Below are positions 6,210-15,045 of a stretch of 30,757 nt of DNA, piece by piece. Both the position numbers and the translations under genes were made by a program. The notes below the pieces were generated by a model. The model was not told the DNA's origin. It saw nothing but the letters and a program-made list of their open reading frames with translations, and made no database searches. The stretch's first letter is position 1; the number at the start of each line of letters is the position of its first letter. The DNA is from Lutibacter sp. (lineage in GTDB: Bacteria; Bacteroidota; Bacteroidia; Flavobacteriales; Flavobacteriaceae). The stretch covers positions 1 through 30,757 of the forward strand of contig JAUVOS010000001.1 in the NCBI GenBank assembly GCA_030599055.1. Direction: 5' to 3'.

Positions 6210-8105
6210 TTACTCAATTATTAATTCTTGTAGATTTGTCCACTCTTGAATCATCATTTCTAATTTATCTTTTTTGTTTTGGTAGGCTTTAAAAAAATCT
6301 AATTGTGTTATTGATTCATCCCTATTTTCTATTAGTTTATCTAAATTAGCAATAGTTTTTTCAAGTTGTTCGATTTTTATTTCCATTTTGCCAATACTAT
6401 TCTTTATTCTTTTTTTGTTTTTTTCTTGTTCTCTTGAAGGTTTCTGAATTGTGTTTTTAATTTCTTTTATAACTTCTACTTTTTCAACTTCTCTAAAATT
6501 ATCAAATTTTCGTTGCTGTAAATAATAATCAATCCCACCTAGATATTCTTTTATTATATTCTCCCGAAACTCATAAACCTTTTCCACCAAACCTTGTAGA
6601 AAATCTCTATCATGAGATACTAAGATTAAACTTCCTTCAAATGTTTTAAGTGCATTTTTAAGAACATTTTTGGAAAGCATATCCAAATGATTCGTCGGCT
6701 CATCCATTATTAGAACATTAAACGGGTTCATCAATATTTTGCACAAAGCAAGCCTGTTTCTTTCACCACCAGAAAGCACCTTCACCTTCTTTTCAACAGC
6801 ATCTCCTCCGAATAAAAAACTTCCCAACATGTTTCTAATTCTAATTCTATTCGTATCGTTGGCAACTGTTTCCATTTCTTCTAACAATGTGTTTTCTCCA
6901 TTTAGATAATCTGCTTGGTTTTGTGCAAAATAGCCAATCTTAACATTGTGTCCTACTTCTACTTTTCCGTCATAGTCTATTTCATTTACTAGTATTTTCG
7001 CCAAGGTAGTTTTTCCGGTCCCATTCTGCCCGACAAAAGCTATTTTACTACCTCTTTCTATCAATAGACTATACGTATCAATGACGAGATTGTCTGCATA
7101 ACTTTTACTTACTTCTTCCAATGTAAAGATTACTTTCCCCGATTGCTCTGCTACGGGAAAACGTATGTTCATTACTGAATTATCAGTAACATCAACTTGA
7201 ATTCTATCGACTTTTTCTAATTTTTTAATAAGTGACTGAGCAAAAGCGGCTTTACTGGCTTTATAGCGAAACTTTTCTATTAATTGCTCTGTGTGTTTTA
7301 TTTGTTTCTCTTGATTCTTTTGGGCTTGCAATTGCTTTTCAATCAATTCTTTACGAATAACAAGATATTGTGAATACGGTTTTTTAAAATCATAAATACT
7401 TCCTAAGGATATTTCTATTGTTCGATTGGTCACATTATCTAAAAACATTCTATCATGTGAAACGACCAAAACAATTCCCTTATAAGATTTTAAAAAACTT
7501 TCGAACCATAAAATTGATTCTAAATCTAGGTGATTTGTCGGTTCGTCTAACAATAAAACTTCATTGTTTTGTAAAAGTAGTTTTGCTAATTCTATTCGCA
7601 TTCTCCATCCTCCCGACAGCGTATCTGTTTGCTTATCAAAATCTGCGGATTTAAAACCTAAACCTTTTAATATTCGTTCTGTGTCTCCTTTGTAATTATA
7701 TCCTCCTATTAGTTCAAATCTATGTGATAAGTCATCTAGTTTATGTAAAACTTCATGATAAGCTTCACTCTCAAAGTCTTTTCTGTTTTCAAGTTCATTA
7801 TGGATATTTTCAAGTTCGACTTCGATACTTGTTATTTCAGAAAATGCCAAATAGGTTTCTTCCAAGATGGTTTTTCCATAATTGAAATCGATATCTTGTT
7901 TTAAAAAACCGATTTTGGTGTTCTTATCAATAGCCAATGTGCCTTCAAACTCTTGCTCTCCGGCAATTAAGTTTAGAAGTGTTGATTTACCAGCTCCATT
8001 TTTCCCAATCAACCCCACTCTATTACCAGAAGTAAGTTTAAAACTCAAACCAGAAAATATTTGAGTTCCCGCAAAAGAAACTGATAAGTTATTGACGTCA
8101 ATCAT
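6210..8105 (-). CDS. ABC-F family ATPase (Uup/YdiF-like)
   Basis: 631 residues with two ABC ATPase domains in one chain and no membrane segments, the ABC-F layout. The first domain has Walker A GKNGAGKS (34-41), signature LSGGW and Walker B LLLDEPTNHLDLES. The second has Walker A GQNGTGKT (about 358-365), signature LSGGE and LIMDEPTNHLD. The two are joined by the ABC-F linker rich in Lys/Gln (about 240-290), and the C-terminus (about 545-631) is a Lys/Glu-rich coiled coil as in Uup and related proteins. ABC-F proteins act on the ribosome (translation factors or antibiotic protection); the subgroup cannot be settled here. It stands apart from both neighbours and is probably monocistronic. Confidence 0.93.
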   Translation of the reverse strand: MIDVNNLSVSFAGTQIFSGLSFKLTSGNRVGLIGKNGAGKSTLLNLIAGEQEFEGTLAIDKNTKIGFLKQDIDFNYGKTILEETYLAFSEITSIEVELENIHNELENRKDFESEAYHEVLHKLDDLSHRFELIGGYNYKGDTERILKGLGFKSADFDKQTDTLSGGWRMRIELAKLLLQNNEVLLLDEPTNHLDLESILWFESFLKSYKGIVLVVSHDRMFLDNVTNRTIEISLGSIYDFKKPYSQYLVIRKELIEKQLQAQKNQEKQIKHTEQLIEKFRYKASKAAFAQSLIKKLEKVDRIQVDVTDNSVMNIRFPVAEQSGKVIFTLEEVSKSYADNLVIDTYSLLIERGSKIAFVGQNGTGKTTLAKILVNEIDYDGKVEVGHNVKIGYFAQNQADYLNGENTLLEEMETVANDTNRIRIRNMLGSFLFGGDAVEKKVKVLSGGERNRLALCKILMNPFNVLIMDEPTNHLDMLSKNVLKNALKTFEGSLILVSHDRDFLQGLVEKVYEFRENIIKEYLGGIDYYLQQRKFDNFREVEKVEVIKEIKNTIQKPSREQEKNKKRIKNSIGKMEIKIEQLEKTIANLDKLIENRDESITQLDFFKAYQNKKDKLEMMIQEWTNLQELIIE

Positions 8106-8302
8106 TTTATGGATTAAAAAATTTCTGTTTTCACTTTGTTATGGATATATAAAAATAAAATTTAAGATTCATTAATGACATCTTGATTATGAGCAATGTA
8201 GGATTTTTTGCACCAAACTTTCAATCTACTACAATGTTTGTTTTATGTTTCTAATTTATAAATTTTCCACTTCAACCTACATTACCAATAAACCTTTATT
8301 AA

Positions 8303-9103
8303 TCAACGTGATTTCTCATTTTGTTTTAGTGGTTTTAGAATTGACAAGAATTCGTCATAATCAATCAATTTAACATCAAAAAGATTGTTGTTTTCATCTG
8401 ACAAAACATCTTTTACTACAGTAAACATTGTATTTTGATATAATTCTATATCATCTTGACTTATAGTATTTGGATTTTCTTCATAAGCCAATTCAACTTT
8501 CCATAATCTATCCATCAATTCGTTTCCAATAAGTAAATGTTTATGATAAACAATATGAACTGCTTTTTCTTGTGAAGGATAACCAATATAATAATGATAT
8601 TCCCTTTTTGGCGCTTCAATATTCGGGTTGATGAAATACTGATTTTTTTCGAAATCATCTCTTCTACTGCATCCTAAAACAAAAGAAATTACATCACTTA
8701 TTGTATGATCTCTACTACTGATTAATATAAAATCGCCTTTCTCAAGAATTTCTTCCGATTTTTTTAAGGAATTTACTGCTATTTCAGAAATTTTATATCC
8801 TCCTGCTCCACAAAGACAAACATGTCCTAGATAATTACACACATCATTAAATTTTACTTCAGTAGTTTCTTGATTTTTAGGATAACTTCCTGCAAGTATT
8901 CCATGATCATAATGAAAAATGATAGGTTGAATATCATATATAAAATCATATTTTTTGTTCCAAGATTCTGTTTTTTTTGTCTTTTGACATCCATAGAATG
9001 TAACTAAGGTTATGATTAATAGTAAACCCCATGTACAAAAATTGAATAATTTAACTTTGGTAAGTTTTAATTGACTGTGCTTTTTAAAGATACTAATGTC
9101 CAT
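8303..9103 (-). CDS. Probable lipoprotein with FmdE-like domain (tentative)
   Basis: 266 residues. A long basic N-terminus and one hydrophobic segment (about 23-37) end at Cys39 in TFYGCQK, a weak lipobox, so it is probably an exported lipoprotein. The body has GHVCLCGAGGYKISEIAV (93-110) and, after a spacer, RDHTISDVISFVLGCSRRDD (131-150). This recalls the FmdE family, where an HxC-P-G-x-x-x-G motif is followed by D-x-x-x-D-x-I-x-x-x-x-G-C; the Cys usually found just before the second Asp is not in place here. FmdE-like proteins bind metal and occur outside methanogenesis. The match is by eye only; function unknown. A gap of 48 bases separates it from the FAD enzyme upstream, so they may be co-transcribed. 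Confidence 0.5.
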   Translation of the reverse strand: MDISIFKKHSQLKLTKVKLFNFCTWGLLLIITLVTFYGCQKTKKTESWNKKYDFIYDIQPIIFHYDHGILAGSYPKNQETTEVKFNDVCNYLGHVCLCGAGGYKISEIAVNSLKKSEEILEKGDFILISSRDHTISDVISFVLGCSRRDDFEKNQYFINPNIEAPKREYHYYIGYPSQEKAVHIVYHKHLLIGNELMDRLWKVELAYEENPNTISQDDIELYQNTMFTVVKDVLSDENNNLFDVKLIDYDEFLSILKPLKQNEKSR

Positions 9104-9127
9104 TTTCTATATATTTATACTATTTAA

Positions 9128-9154
9128 CTATTGACCAATAGCCATTGACTATTA
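9128..9154. repeat. Degenerate heptamer array
   Basis: CTATTGA-CCAATAG-CCATTGA-CTATTA keeps a 7-base phase, with C at 9128, 9135, 9142 and 9149. It fills part of the 48-base gap between two minus-strand genes and runs into the stop of the upstream gene. Weakest of the heptamer arrays. Confidence 0.4.
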
Positions 9155-10201
9155 CAACAACTTTTCAAATCTATCGATATTCATTTCATCTAATATTGGT
9201 TTATCATATTCAATATGATTAAACAATTCTTTTGCAATAGCAGGTGCAATAATTACTCCACGAGTTCCCAGTCCATTTAAAACTGCTAAATTAGGATACT
9301 TTGGATGTTTTCCAACTAAAGGACGTCTGTCTTTTATTGTCGGGCGAATTCCCACTTTGTAATCAATAATTTTATAGGGTAACTTTAAAAATCGTTTTAA
9401 TTTAGTTTCTAATTCTGCGCGAGCTTCATCAGTTGATTCAAAAGATTTATCTTCCCAATTATAAGTGGCTCCCACTACAAACACATGTTTTGCAAAAGGG
9501 ACCATAAATACACTTGATTTTATTGCATGTTCAACGGACAAACCCGGGACTTCAATAACTAGCATTTCTCCTTTTGCCTCATTCATTGGCAAATAATTAA
9601 AGTAAGGATTTTGATGTAAATAGGCTCCTTCACTAAAAACTACTTTCTTTGCTTCGATATTATGGTATTTAATATGATTCATACCTACAACTAACTCATC
9701 GTAATGAAATGTTTGTTGTAATAATAAACCATTCTTTGATAGAAAGTTTTTATAGTCATCTAAAAGTTGTTCTCCGGCAATTCTACCTGTGTTTTTTAGC
9801 TGCCCAAACCCAAATGCAACATCGATCCCTTTTATCTTTTCATGTATAATCTCGGGAGTCATGTATTCAGACATAACAACTCTATCAGATGCTACTACCC
9901 AATTATTTTGTTCTTCAACAGATTGTAAAATTCGTCGTATTTCAAAAGGATAAATATATTTTTGTTGGAATTTTTTTTCTAGGTCTTTATAAAACGGCAA
10001 TGCTAGTTGCCACATTTCATGAGCTTTCCAAGCAGGTGTAAATCTTTTTAATATTATGGGATTGTACATTCCCCCTACGACACGGGTCGTTCTATTTGGA
10101 TTGTCATCAATAACGACAAATGATTTGTTCGCTTTTTCTAATTCTGCTGTAAAAGCCATTCCTGCCAGTCCAAAACCTACTATTAAATAATCAACTTTCA
10201 T
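9152..10201 (-). CDS. FAD-dependent oxidoreductase, D-amino-acid oxidase (DAO) family
   Basis: About 349 residues from ATG 10201. The frame can be extended three codons to a TTG, but the ATG directly precedes the dinucleotide-binding strand, so I prefer it. The Rossmann FAD motif is VDYLIVGFGLAGMAF, with the following acidic end VVIDD. The C-terminal DAO signature is seen in VGIRPTIKDRRPLVGKHP and NGLGTRGVIIAPAIAKEL, which match the flavin-covering motif of glycine/sarcosine/D-amino-acid oxidase relatives. Substrate unknown. The gene starts just downstream of the gldN terminator, so it is transcribed separately from the gld operon. Confidence 0.85.
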   Translation of the reverse strand: MKVDYLIVGFGLAGMAFTAELEKANKSFVVIDDNPNRTTRVVGGMYNPIILKRFTPAWKAHEMWQLALPFYKDLEKKFQQKYIYPFEIRRILQSVEEQNNWVVASDRVVMSEYMTPEIIHEKIKGIDVAFGFGQLKNTGRIAGEQLLDDYKNFLSKNGLLLQQTFHYDELVVGMNHIKYHNIEAKKVVFSEGAYLHQNPYFNYLPMNEAKGEMLVIEVPGLSVEHAIKSSVFMVPFAKHVFVVGATYNWEDKSFESTDEARAELETKLKRFLKLPYKIIDYKVGIRPTIKDRRPLVGKHPKYPNLAVLNGLGTRGVIIAPAIAKELFNHIEYDKPILDEMNIDRFEKLL

Positions 10202-10234
10202 GTAAGACAAACCTTAGTTTCAATGTATAAATAT

Positions 10235-10266
10235 AAAAAAAGACCCTCAATTGAGAGCCTTTTTTT
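10235..10266 (-). terminator. Intrinsic terminator at the end of the gldKLMN operon
   Basis: On the minus strand AGGCTCTC-AATT-GAGGGTCT forms an 8-bp stem with two G-U pairs, followed by a run of T (complement of 10235-10241). In the other orientation the same bases give two mismatches, so it works best after gldN. Confidence 0.8.
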
Positions 10267-10283
10267 AAAATATTATAACGGAA

Positions 10284-11189
10284 TTAATAATTCCATAAAT
10301 CCAATTCTTTATTTCTTATTTCTTCTTTTAATTTTTGAGACTCTAAGACTTGAAATAATGAATTTCCTTTTACGTAATTTTTAACCTCTCTATCACCATA
10401 GATATTTTCTGTTTTGTAAATCAAAGCGTTGAATCTATGAGCATTTAAGAGATGATCAAAAGAAATCGGGAAGGCTGAATTTTTTGGATTAAACACCTTC
10501 ATATCATGCATAACTTGTCGTGCATCAGGGTAAAAAACCCAAAATATTGCTAATTTCTCATCAATATCACCGAGATCATCACGACCAATCGTTTGTACAT
10601 CTTGTGCAACGGGAGCGATTGCTAATAAACGATACTTCAACTCACCTTGGCGTTTATCAATATACCATACTCCTTTAATTTTGTAGCCTTCTATATGCTC
10701 GGAATCAATATTATAAACATCAATATATTCTGAAATATCTGCTGTTGGATCTGCATTGAGTACATCTATTCCCTCAGATATTGTATCCCTACGGAACAAT
10801 TTCTCTTGAATTTCTTGATACGAAAGTTTTGAGGTAAAATAAGAATCATCGTAAACTTCTTCTATTTGACCTTGTTTAATTCCTCTTAAAAGTGTATCGT
10901 ATAAAGAACGACGGTCTGAAGAAATACGCATTGTATCGATAGGATAGTAGAACGGTAAATTTAAACGTTCATTTAAATCTACATACTCCCAAACTACTTT
11001 TGACCAATATATATCTCGATCATCAATAAAACCATATTCTAAAGGTTTATCATTGTCAGCGACCAATTTCTCCAGCGATATTAGTCCAATATCTTGTGGG
11101 ACTTTAGCATTCAACAAATTAGCTTGTGCACTAATAAAAGTACTCGAAAATAGAACTATACTTAGTATAAAAAATTTAATACGATTCAT
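10284..11189 (-). CDS. gldN: Gliding motility / type IX secretion protein GldN
   Basis: 301 residues with a signal peptide (MNRIKFFILSIVLFSSTFISAQ) and a periplasmic body matching GldN: paired blocks around DIYWSKVVWEYVDLNERLN, a middle YIDKRQGELKYRLLAIAPV segment and IFWVFYPDARQVMHDMKVFN near the end. GldN associates with lipoprotein GldK in the periplasmic ring of the type IX secretion system. It is last in the gldKLMN order and is followed by a strong terminator. An unusually recognisable Shine-Dalgarno (AAAGGA) lies about five bases before the ATG, compatible with the 101-base gap after gldM, the longest in the gldLMN part. Confidence 0.95.
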   Translation of the reverse strand: MNRIKFFILSIVLFSSTFISAQANLLNAKVPQDIGLISLEKLVADNDKPLEYGFIDDRDIYWSKVVWEYVDLNERLNLPFYYPIDTMRISSDRRSLYDTLLRGIKQGQIEEVYDDSYFTSKLSYQEIQEKLFRRDTISEGIDVLNADPTADISEYIDVYNIDSEHIEGYKIKGVWYIDKRQGELKYRLLAIAPVAQDVQTIGRDDLGDIDEKLAIFWVFYPDARQVMHDMKVFNPKNSAFPISFDHLLNAHRFNALIYKTENIYGDREVKNYVKGNSLFQVLESQKLKEEIRNKELDLWNY

Positions 11190-11290
11190 CTGTTCCTTTT
11201 TATTATTTTTATTTGTAGCTGTAACCTTCGAGACTATAACAACGTGCTTTTATGTTATTTATTCTAAGCCTGTTGGTTTCATTTACTTAT

Positions 11291-12832
11291 TTACTTAATT
11301 TCAACCATTACAGGTGATGCTTTTTTGATTCGGTAACCAGACGCACTTCCTACTAATGAAGACTTAATATCAAAAATATTAACCATATCGCCTCGTCTTG
11401 CTTTGGCAATAGCACTCTGAGCTTTAGGTGACATTCTTGCTCCATTTACAATTACTGTAGCTTGACCCGGAACTTTGACTTTAAACGAAGTAGTTCTCAA
11501 TGTTAAATCAAATACAAAATCAGGTAAAATTACACCGACAGTTGCTTTAGACAAACTAGCTTTTGGCATGGGAACATTACCCGTTTGTTTACGTATAGCT
11601 CCTCTAGGTGCCGGAATATCCATAATACGAAATTCCATTGGTGTATTGATAGTTTTACCACTTGATAATTTTGCAGAAACATTAATTGTAACGCTAGTAC
11701 CGGATGAAGGATTCATCACATACTTACCTTTTCCTGTTTTTTTCAAACCAGGTGCACTCGCTTTTACATTTGAATCACCTACTCCAGGGACAGAAATAGA
11801 AATTGGATTATCTAATCCGCGATATACAACATTCATTTTATCAGCTGATATTACGGCACTACTCGGCTCAGTAATAACGGTATATTCACTATTAAAATCG
11901 ACTTCTATATCTTCTCCATCTTTTTGTTTAAAAATAAATTTACCTTTAATAGGGTGTGATCCTGGTCTACCAGCTCTAAAGTTTAAGTTAACTTGTCCTG
12001 ATTCTACTTTACCACCTACATTAGATTCAAACTTATCGGGCACAAAACTAGCATCATATTTACCCATAACTATTTTACCGGTAACTGTTTCTCCAGAAAA
12101 ATAGGCACTTTTTTCTAGGGCAACAATACCTTTATAGTTTTGTAAACTGGCATCTTCAATTAATTTTGTACCTAAAAAGGTATTGTAAATATCAGATTCA
12201 GTTGTACGAATATCTGCTTGAATTTGTTCGATATTTGTAAGTGTGGTTACTAAAGGGAAACCTTTATAACGACTCTCTAACCAAGGTACCATTTTTTTAC
12301 CATCTTTAATAGTTTGCTCTTCCGTTGCAAACCTTTTTTCAATTTGTGTTTTTAATTCTGTGTACTTTTCATTGTCTAACTTGCTTAACATCAATGTGCT
12401 ATAGTTTTTTATTCTATCCAAAAACTCTTGTCCTTGTTTTGATGGTTTATTCTCTCTAGCAAAGAAAAAAGCATCTCCAGCTTCTTCAGAGTCCATTGAC
12501 TCATAGTCAGTTGGATCATCAATCTTCTCTGTCAACTTGCTTTGGACTCCATCTAGGAAGTTAAAAAAACTATCCGATTCTTCTTTAATTGATTGTGCTT
12601 TTGTGTATGAATCCTTATATCTTTCAGGGCTATCAACCGCTTTTTTTGCTAAGCTTTCAATAACTCCTTTATTGGCGTCCTCTACTCTAATGTTAGATTC
12701 GGTCAATCTTTCTTTCATAAAACCAAAAGATGTCAATACTTTTTTACTCATATTTAAAGCGAGCATCGCAATAAATACAAGATACATTAAGTTAATCATC
12801 TTTTGCCGTGCTGATAAATTTCCGCCTGCCAT
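11291..12832 (-). CDS. gldM: Gliding motility / type IX secretion motor protein GldM
   Basis: 513 residues. A short cytoplasmic N-terminus (MAGGNLSARQKMI) is followed by one membrane helix (about 14-30, LMYLVFIAMLALNM) and a large periplasmic part. That part has a helical first domain (about 40-220) and beta-rich domains ending in the C-terminal block about 430-513. This is the known GldM/PorM layout: a dimer whose helix combines with GldL to use proton-motive force and whose periplasmic shaft reaches the GldK/GldN ring. It is 46 bases downstream of gldL. Confidence 0.97.
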   Translation of the reverse strand: MAGGNLSARQKMINLMYLVFIAMLALNMSKKVLTSFGFMKERLTESNIRVEDANKGVIESLAKKAVDSPERYKDSYTKAQSIKEESDSFFNFLDGVQSKLTEKIDDPTDYESMDSEEAGDAFFFARENKPSKQGQEFLDRIKNYSTLMLSKLDNEKYTELKTQIEKRFATEEQTIKDGKKMVPWLESRYKGFPLVTTLTNIEQIQADIRTTESDIYNTFLGTKLIEDASLQNYKGIVALEKSAYFSGETVTGKIVMGKYDASFVPDKFESNVGGKVESGQVNLNFRAGRPGSHPIKGKFIFKQKDGEDIEVDFNSEYTVITEPSSAVISADKMNVVYRGLDNPISISVPGVGDSNVKASAPGLKKTGKGKYVMNPSSGTSVTINVSAKLSSGKTINTPMEFRIMDIPAPRGAIRKQTGNVPMPKASLSKATVGVILPDFVFDLTLRTTSFKVKVPGQATVIVNGARMSPKAQSAIAKARRGDMVNIFDIKSSLVGSASGYRIKKASPVMVEIK

Positions 12833-12878
12833 ATTATATACTTTTAGAGGTTAGTAATTGGTTTGGTATCATAGGAAA

Positions 12879-13553
12879 TTATCCTTTATTCATTGCACTT
12901 AACATACCACCATAAACTCCGTTAAGAGTTTGAAGTTTGTTTGCCATAGATTCCATTTGCTCTTTTAGCATTCCTGCATTTTGAGCCATCTCTTCATTAA
13001 CATGGGCCTGTCTACTTGTACTTTCTAACTGCACTTTGTAAAGGCTATTTAATGACTCCATTTGAGCGGCCGCTAAAGATAATTGTTCGCTATATCTATT
13101 TGTAGCAGATATTGAATCAACCGCCGGTTGAATTTGGTCGGCAGCACCTTTAAAATTTTGAATGCTTTCACCTAAACTTGCCATTAAACCAACATCTAAC
13201 TTTGCCTCTTTTAACATGCTGTCTAGTTTCTGAGATAACATAGTTTGTGCTTCTTCGGCTTCTTGCAAATCTTTTCTTTTTTCCTCTCTCTTTTTTTCTC
13301 TCTCACCACCTGATAGTTCAGGATAGACTTTTGACCAGTCTAAATCTTCATCAACTTTCTCAAAGGCTGAAATTGCAAATACGATTGCTTCAGTAATTAA
13401 CCCAATAGCTAGTAACATACCTCCTGTTAAATTTATGGGTCCTAAATCTAATTTCCAGTGAAGTATCTTAAAAAGTGCTCCTAAAATTACAACTGATGCC
13501 CCAAGACTATACGTCATGTGGAAAAATTTCTTACTTGCTCTTGATTGTGCCAT
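12879..13553 (-). CDS. gldL: Gliding motility / type IX secretion motor protein GldL
   Basis: 224 residues: two membrane helices near the N-terminus (about 15-33 and 43-64), then a cytoplasmic, charged, probably coiled-coil tail of about 155 residues with heptad-like MESLN/MESMAN stretches. Polar residues inside the helices (Lys29 and His32 in GALFKILHW; Glu55 in GLITEAIVF) are the type shown in GldL/PorL to matter for proton use. It is 45 bases downstream of gldK and upstream of gldM. Confidence 0.97.
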   Translation of the reverse strand: MAQSRASKKFFHMTYSLGASVVILGALFKILHWKLDLGPINLTGGMLLAIGLITEAIVFAISAFEKVDEDLDWSKVYPELSGGEREKKREEKRKDLQEAEEAQTMLSQKLDSMLKEAKLDVGLMASLGESIQNFKGAADQIQPAVDSISATNRYSEQLSLAAAQMESLNSLYKVQLESTSRQAHVNEEMAQNAGMLKEQMESMANKLQTLNGVYGGMLSAMNKG

Positions 13554-13598
13554 AATGATTTTAATTTTGGTTAAGGGTTAAATTTTATTTTTTATATA

Positions 13599-14963
13599 TT
13601 ATTTGCCGGTTAAACTGATTCCTAGATAATCTTGTACGGTTCTAAAACCTACATAACTGCGTGCTGTATCAGCATATTCATAATCTCTAGAACTTACTTC
13701 TAAAAAATAGGCCATATCTTTCCAAGATCCACCTCGAATTACTTTACGATGATTATTACGATCTTCTACATTAGGGTTCATCGTAGATCCTAAATAGTAG
13801 GATGCTTCGTTATAAGCTGTTTGCGTCCATTCTGACACATTTCCTGCCATATTATACAAACCATATCCATTTTCATCATAAGATTTTCCTTCCATTGTAT
13901 ATAATGCTCCATCAACTGCATAATCACCACGAGCAGGTTTAAAGTTCGCTAAGAAACAACCTCTATCATTTGTAGTATAAGGAGTTCCCCATGGATACTT
14001 TCCATATTCTAGACCACCACGAGCGGCATACTCCCACTCAGCTTCAGAAGGTAAACGAAAATGAGGTATTCTACTCACATTTTTACGTGAACGCAGAAAA
14101 TCATTTTTCTTTTTTGTTCTCCAACTGCTAAAAGCTCTTGCCTGATTCCAAGTAACACCTACAACCGGATAATCTGCATATGCTTGGTGCCAAAAATAAT
14201 CTTGGTGCATTGGGTCATTATATGAATATGCAAAATCTTTTACCCAAACGGTAGTATCAGGATAAACAGATACAATTTCATGTTTGATTTGTTCTTTTCT
14301 AGTAGTCCCTCTACGAGCTGCAGATTCTCTATCTAACCAAGAAAATTTGTATTTCAATTTTGTAACATCTAACATTCTTCTCCCATCAAAACTTTCATCT
14401 AACGCAATAAACATGGTATCCATAACTTCTGCATATTCCATACTTGGAAAATCGGCAGTATTCCAAATTAAATCTTCTTCCCAGTTTAAGAAACGCCCCA
14501 TAGTCGGTGAATTAATATCACCCAAGCTTCCATAATTTTCCATCATGTATCTAATATAGATACTTCCATCGTCAACAGTGTCTTTAAATCTGTAATCCGG
14601 CAATACACCTTCACCCGGTTCAGATCCATAGGATAATTCATCTGCTAAAATGGCAAGTTTTGTTCGTACAATAGAATCTCTTACCCAAAAAACAAATTCT
14701 TTGTACTCACTATTGGTTATTTCTGTTTCATCCATGTAATAAGGACGTACTGTTGCTGTTCTTGCAGGCGTATTTAGAGCTCCAATATCATCTTCATCCT
14801 GTTTTCCCATAGTAAATGTCCCTCCAGGCACTAAGACCATACCATACGGCGTCTCAGAATGCCATTTATTCTTAGTTCTTACACCTACCAGCTCACCTTT
14901 GTCGCTAGAGCCACAACTGTATGCCATTGAAATTAGCAAAATCAAAATTGCTGCTTTTCTCAT
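13599..14963 (-). CDS. gldK: Gliding motility lipoprotein GldK
   Basis: 454 residues from ATG 14963. The frame stays open for 30 more codons to a TTG at 15053, but the ATG places a lipoprotein signal at the very start (MRKAAILILLISMAYSCGSS, Cys17), which settles the start. The body is a formylglycine-generating-enzyme/sulfatase-modifying fold: MVLVPGGTFTMGKQDEDD near the start, FRLPSEAEWEYAARGG, and NMAGNVSEWTQTAY followed by VIRGGSWKD. GldK is an outer-membrane lipoprotein of the type IX secretion ring together with GldN. It is first in the gldK-L-M-N order, 82 bases after an arginase-fold gene. Confidence 0.96.
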   Translation of the reverse strand: MRKAAILILLISMAYSCGSSDKGELVGVRTKNKWHSETPYGMVLVPGGTFTMGKQDEDDIGALNTPARTATVRPYYMDETEITNSEYKEFVFWVRDSIVRTKLAILADELSYGSEPGEGVLPDYRFKDTVDDGSIYIRYMMENYGSLGDINSPTMGRFLNWEEDLIWNTADFPSMEYAEVMDTMFIALDESFDGRRMLDVTKLKYKFSWLDRESAARRGTTRKEQIKHEIVSVYPDTTVWVKDFAYSYNDPMHQDYFWHQAYADYPVVGVTWNQARAFSSWRTKKKNDFLRSRKNVSRIPHFRLPSEAEWEYAARGGLEYGKYPWGTPYTTNDRGCFLANFKPARGDYAVDGALYTMEGKSYDENGYGLYNMAGNVSEWTQTAYNEASYYLGSTMNPNVEDRNNHRKVIRGGSWKDMAYFLEVSSRDYEYADTARSYVGFRTVQDYLGISLTGK

Positions 14964-15045
14964 AATATTTATCGTTTTATCGAAACGTGCAAACCTAAAT
15001 AAATTTTTTAGATTATCTAATCTAAATCCAATAATTAGCACAGAT

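Noticed and set aside
11475..12104. 209-codon open frame antisense to gldM
   Set aside because: It mirrors the codon pattern of gldM, has no recognisable domain and no promoter or ribosome site.
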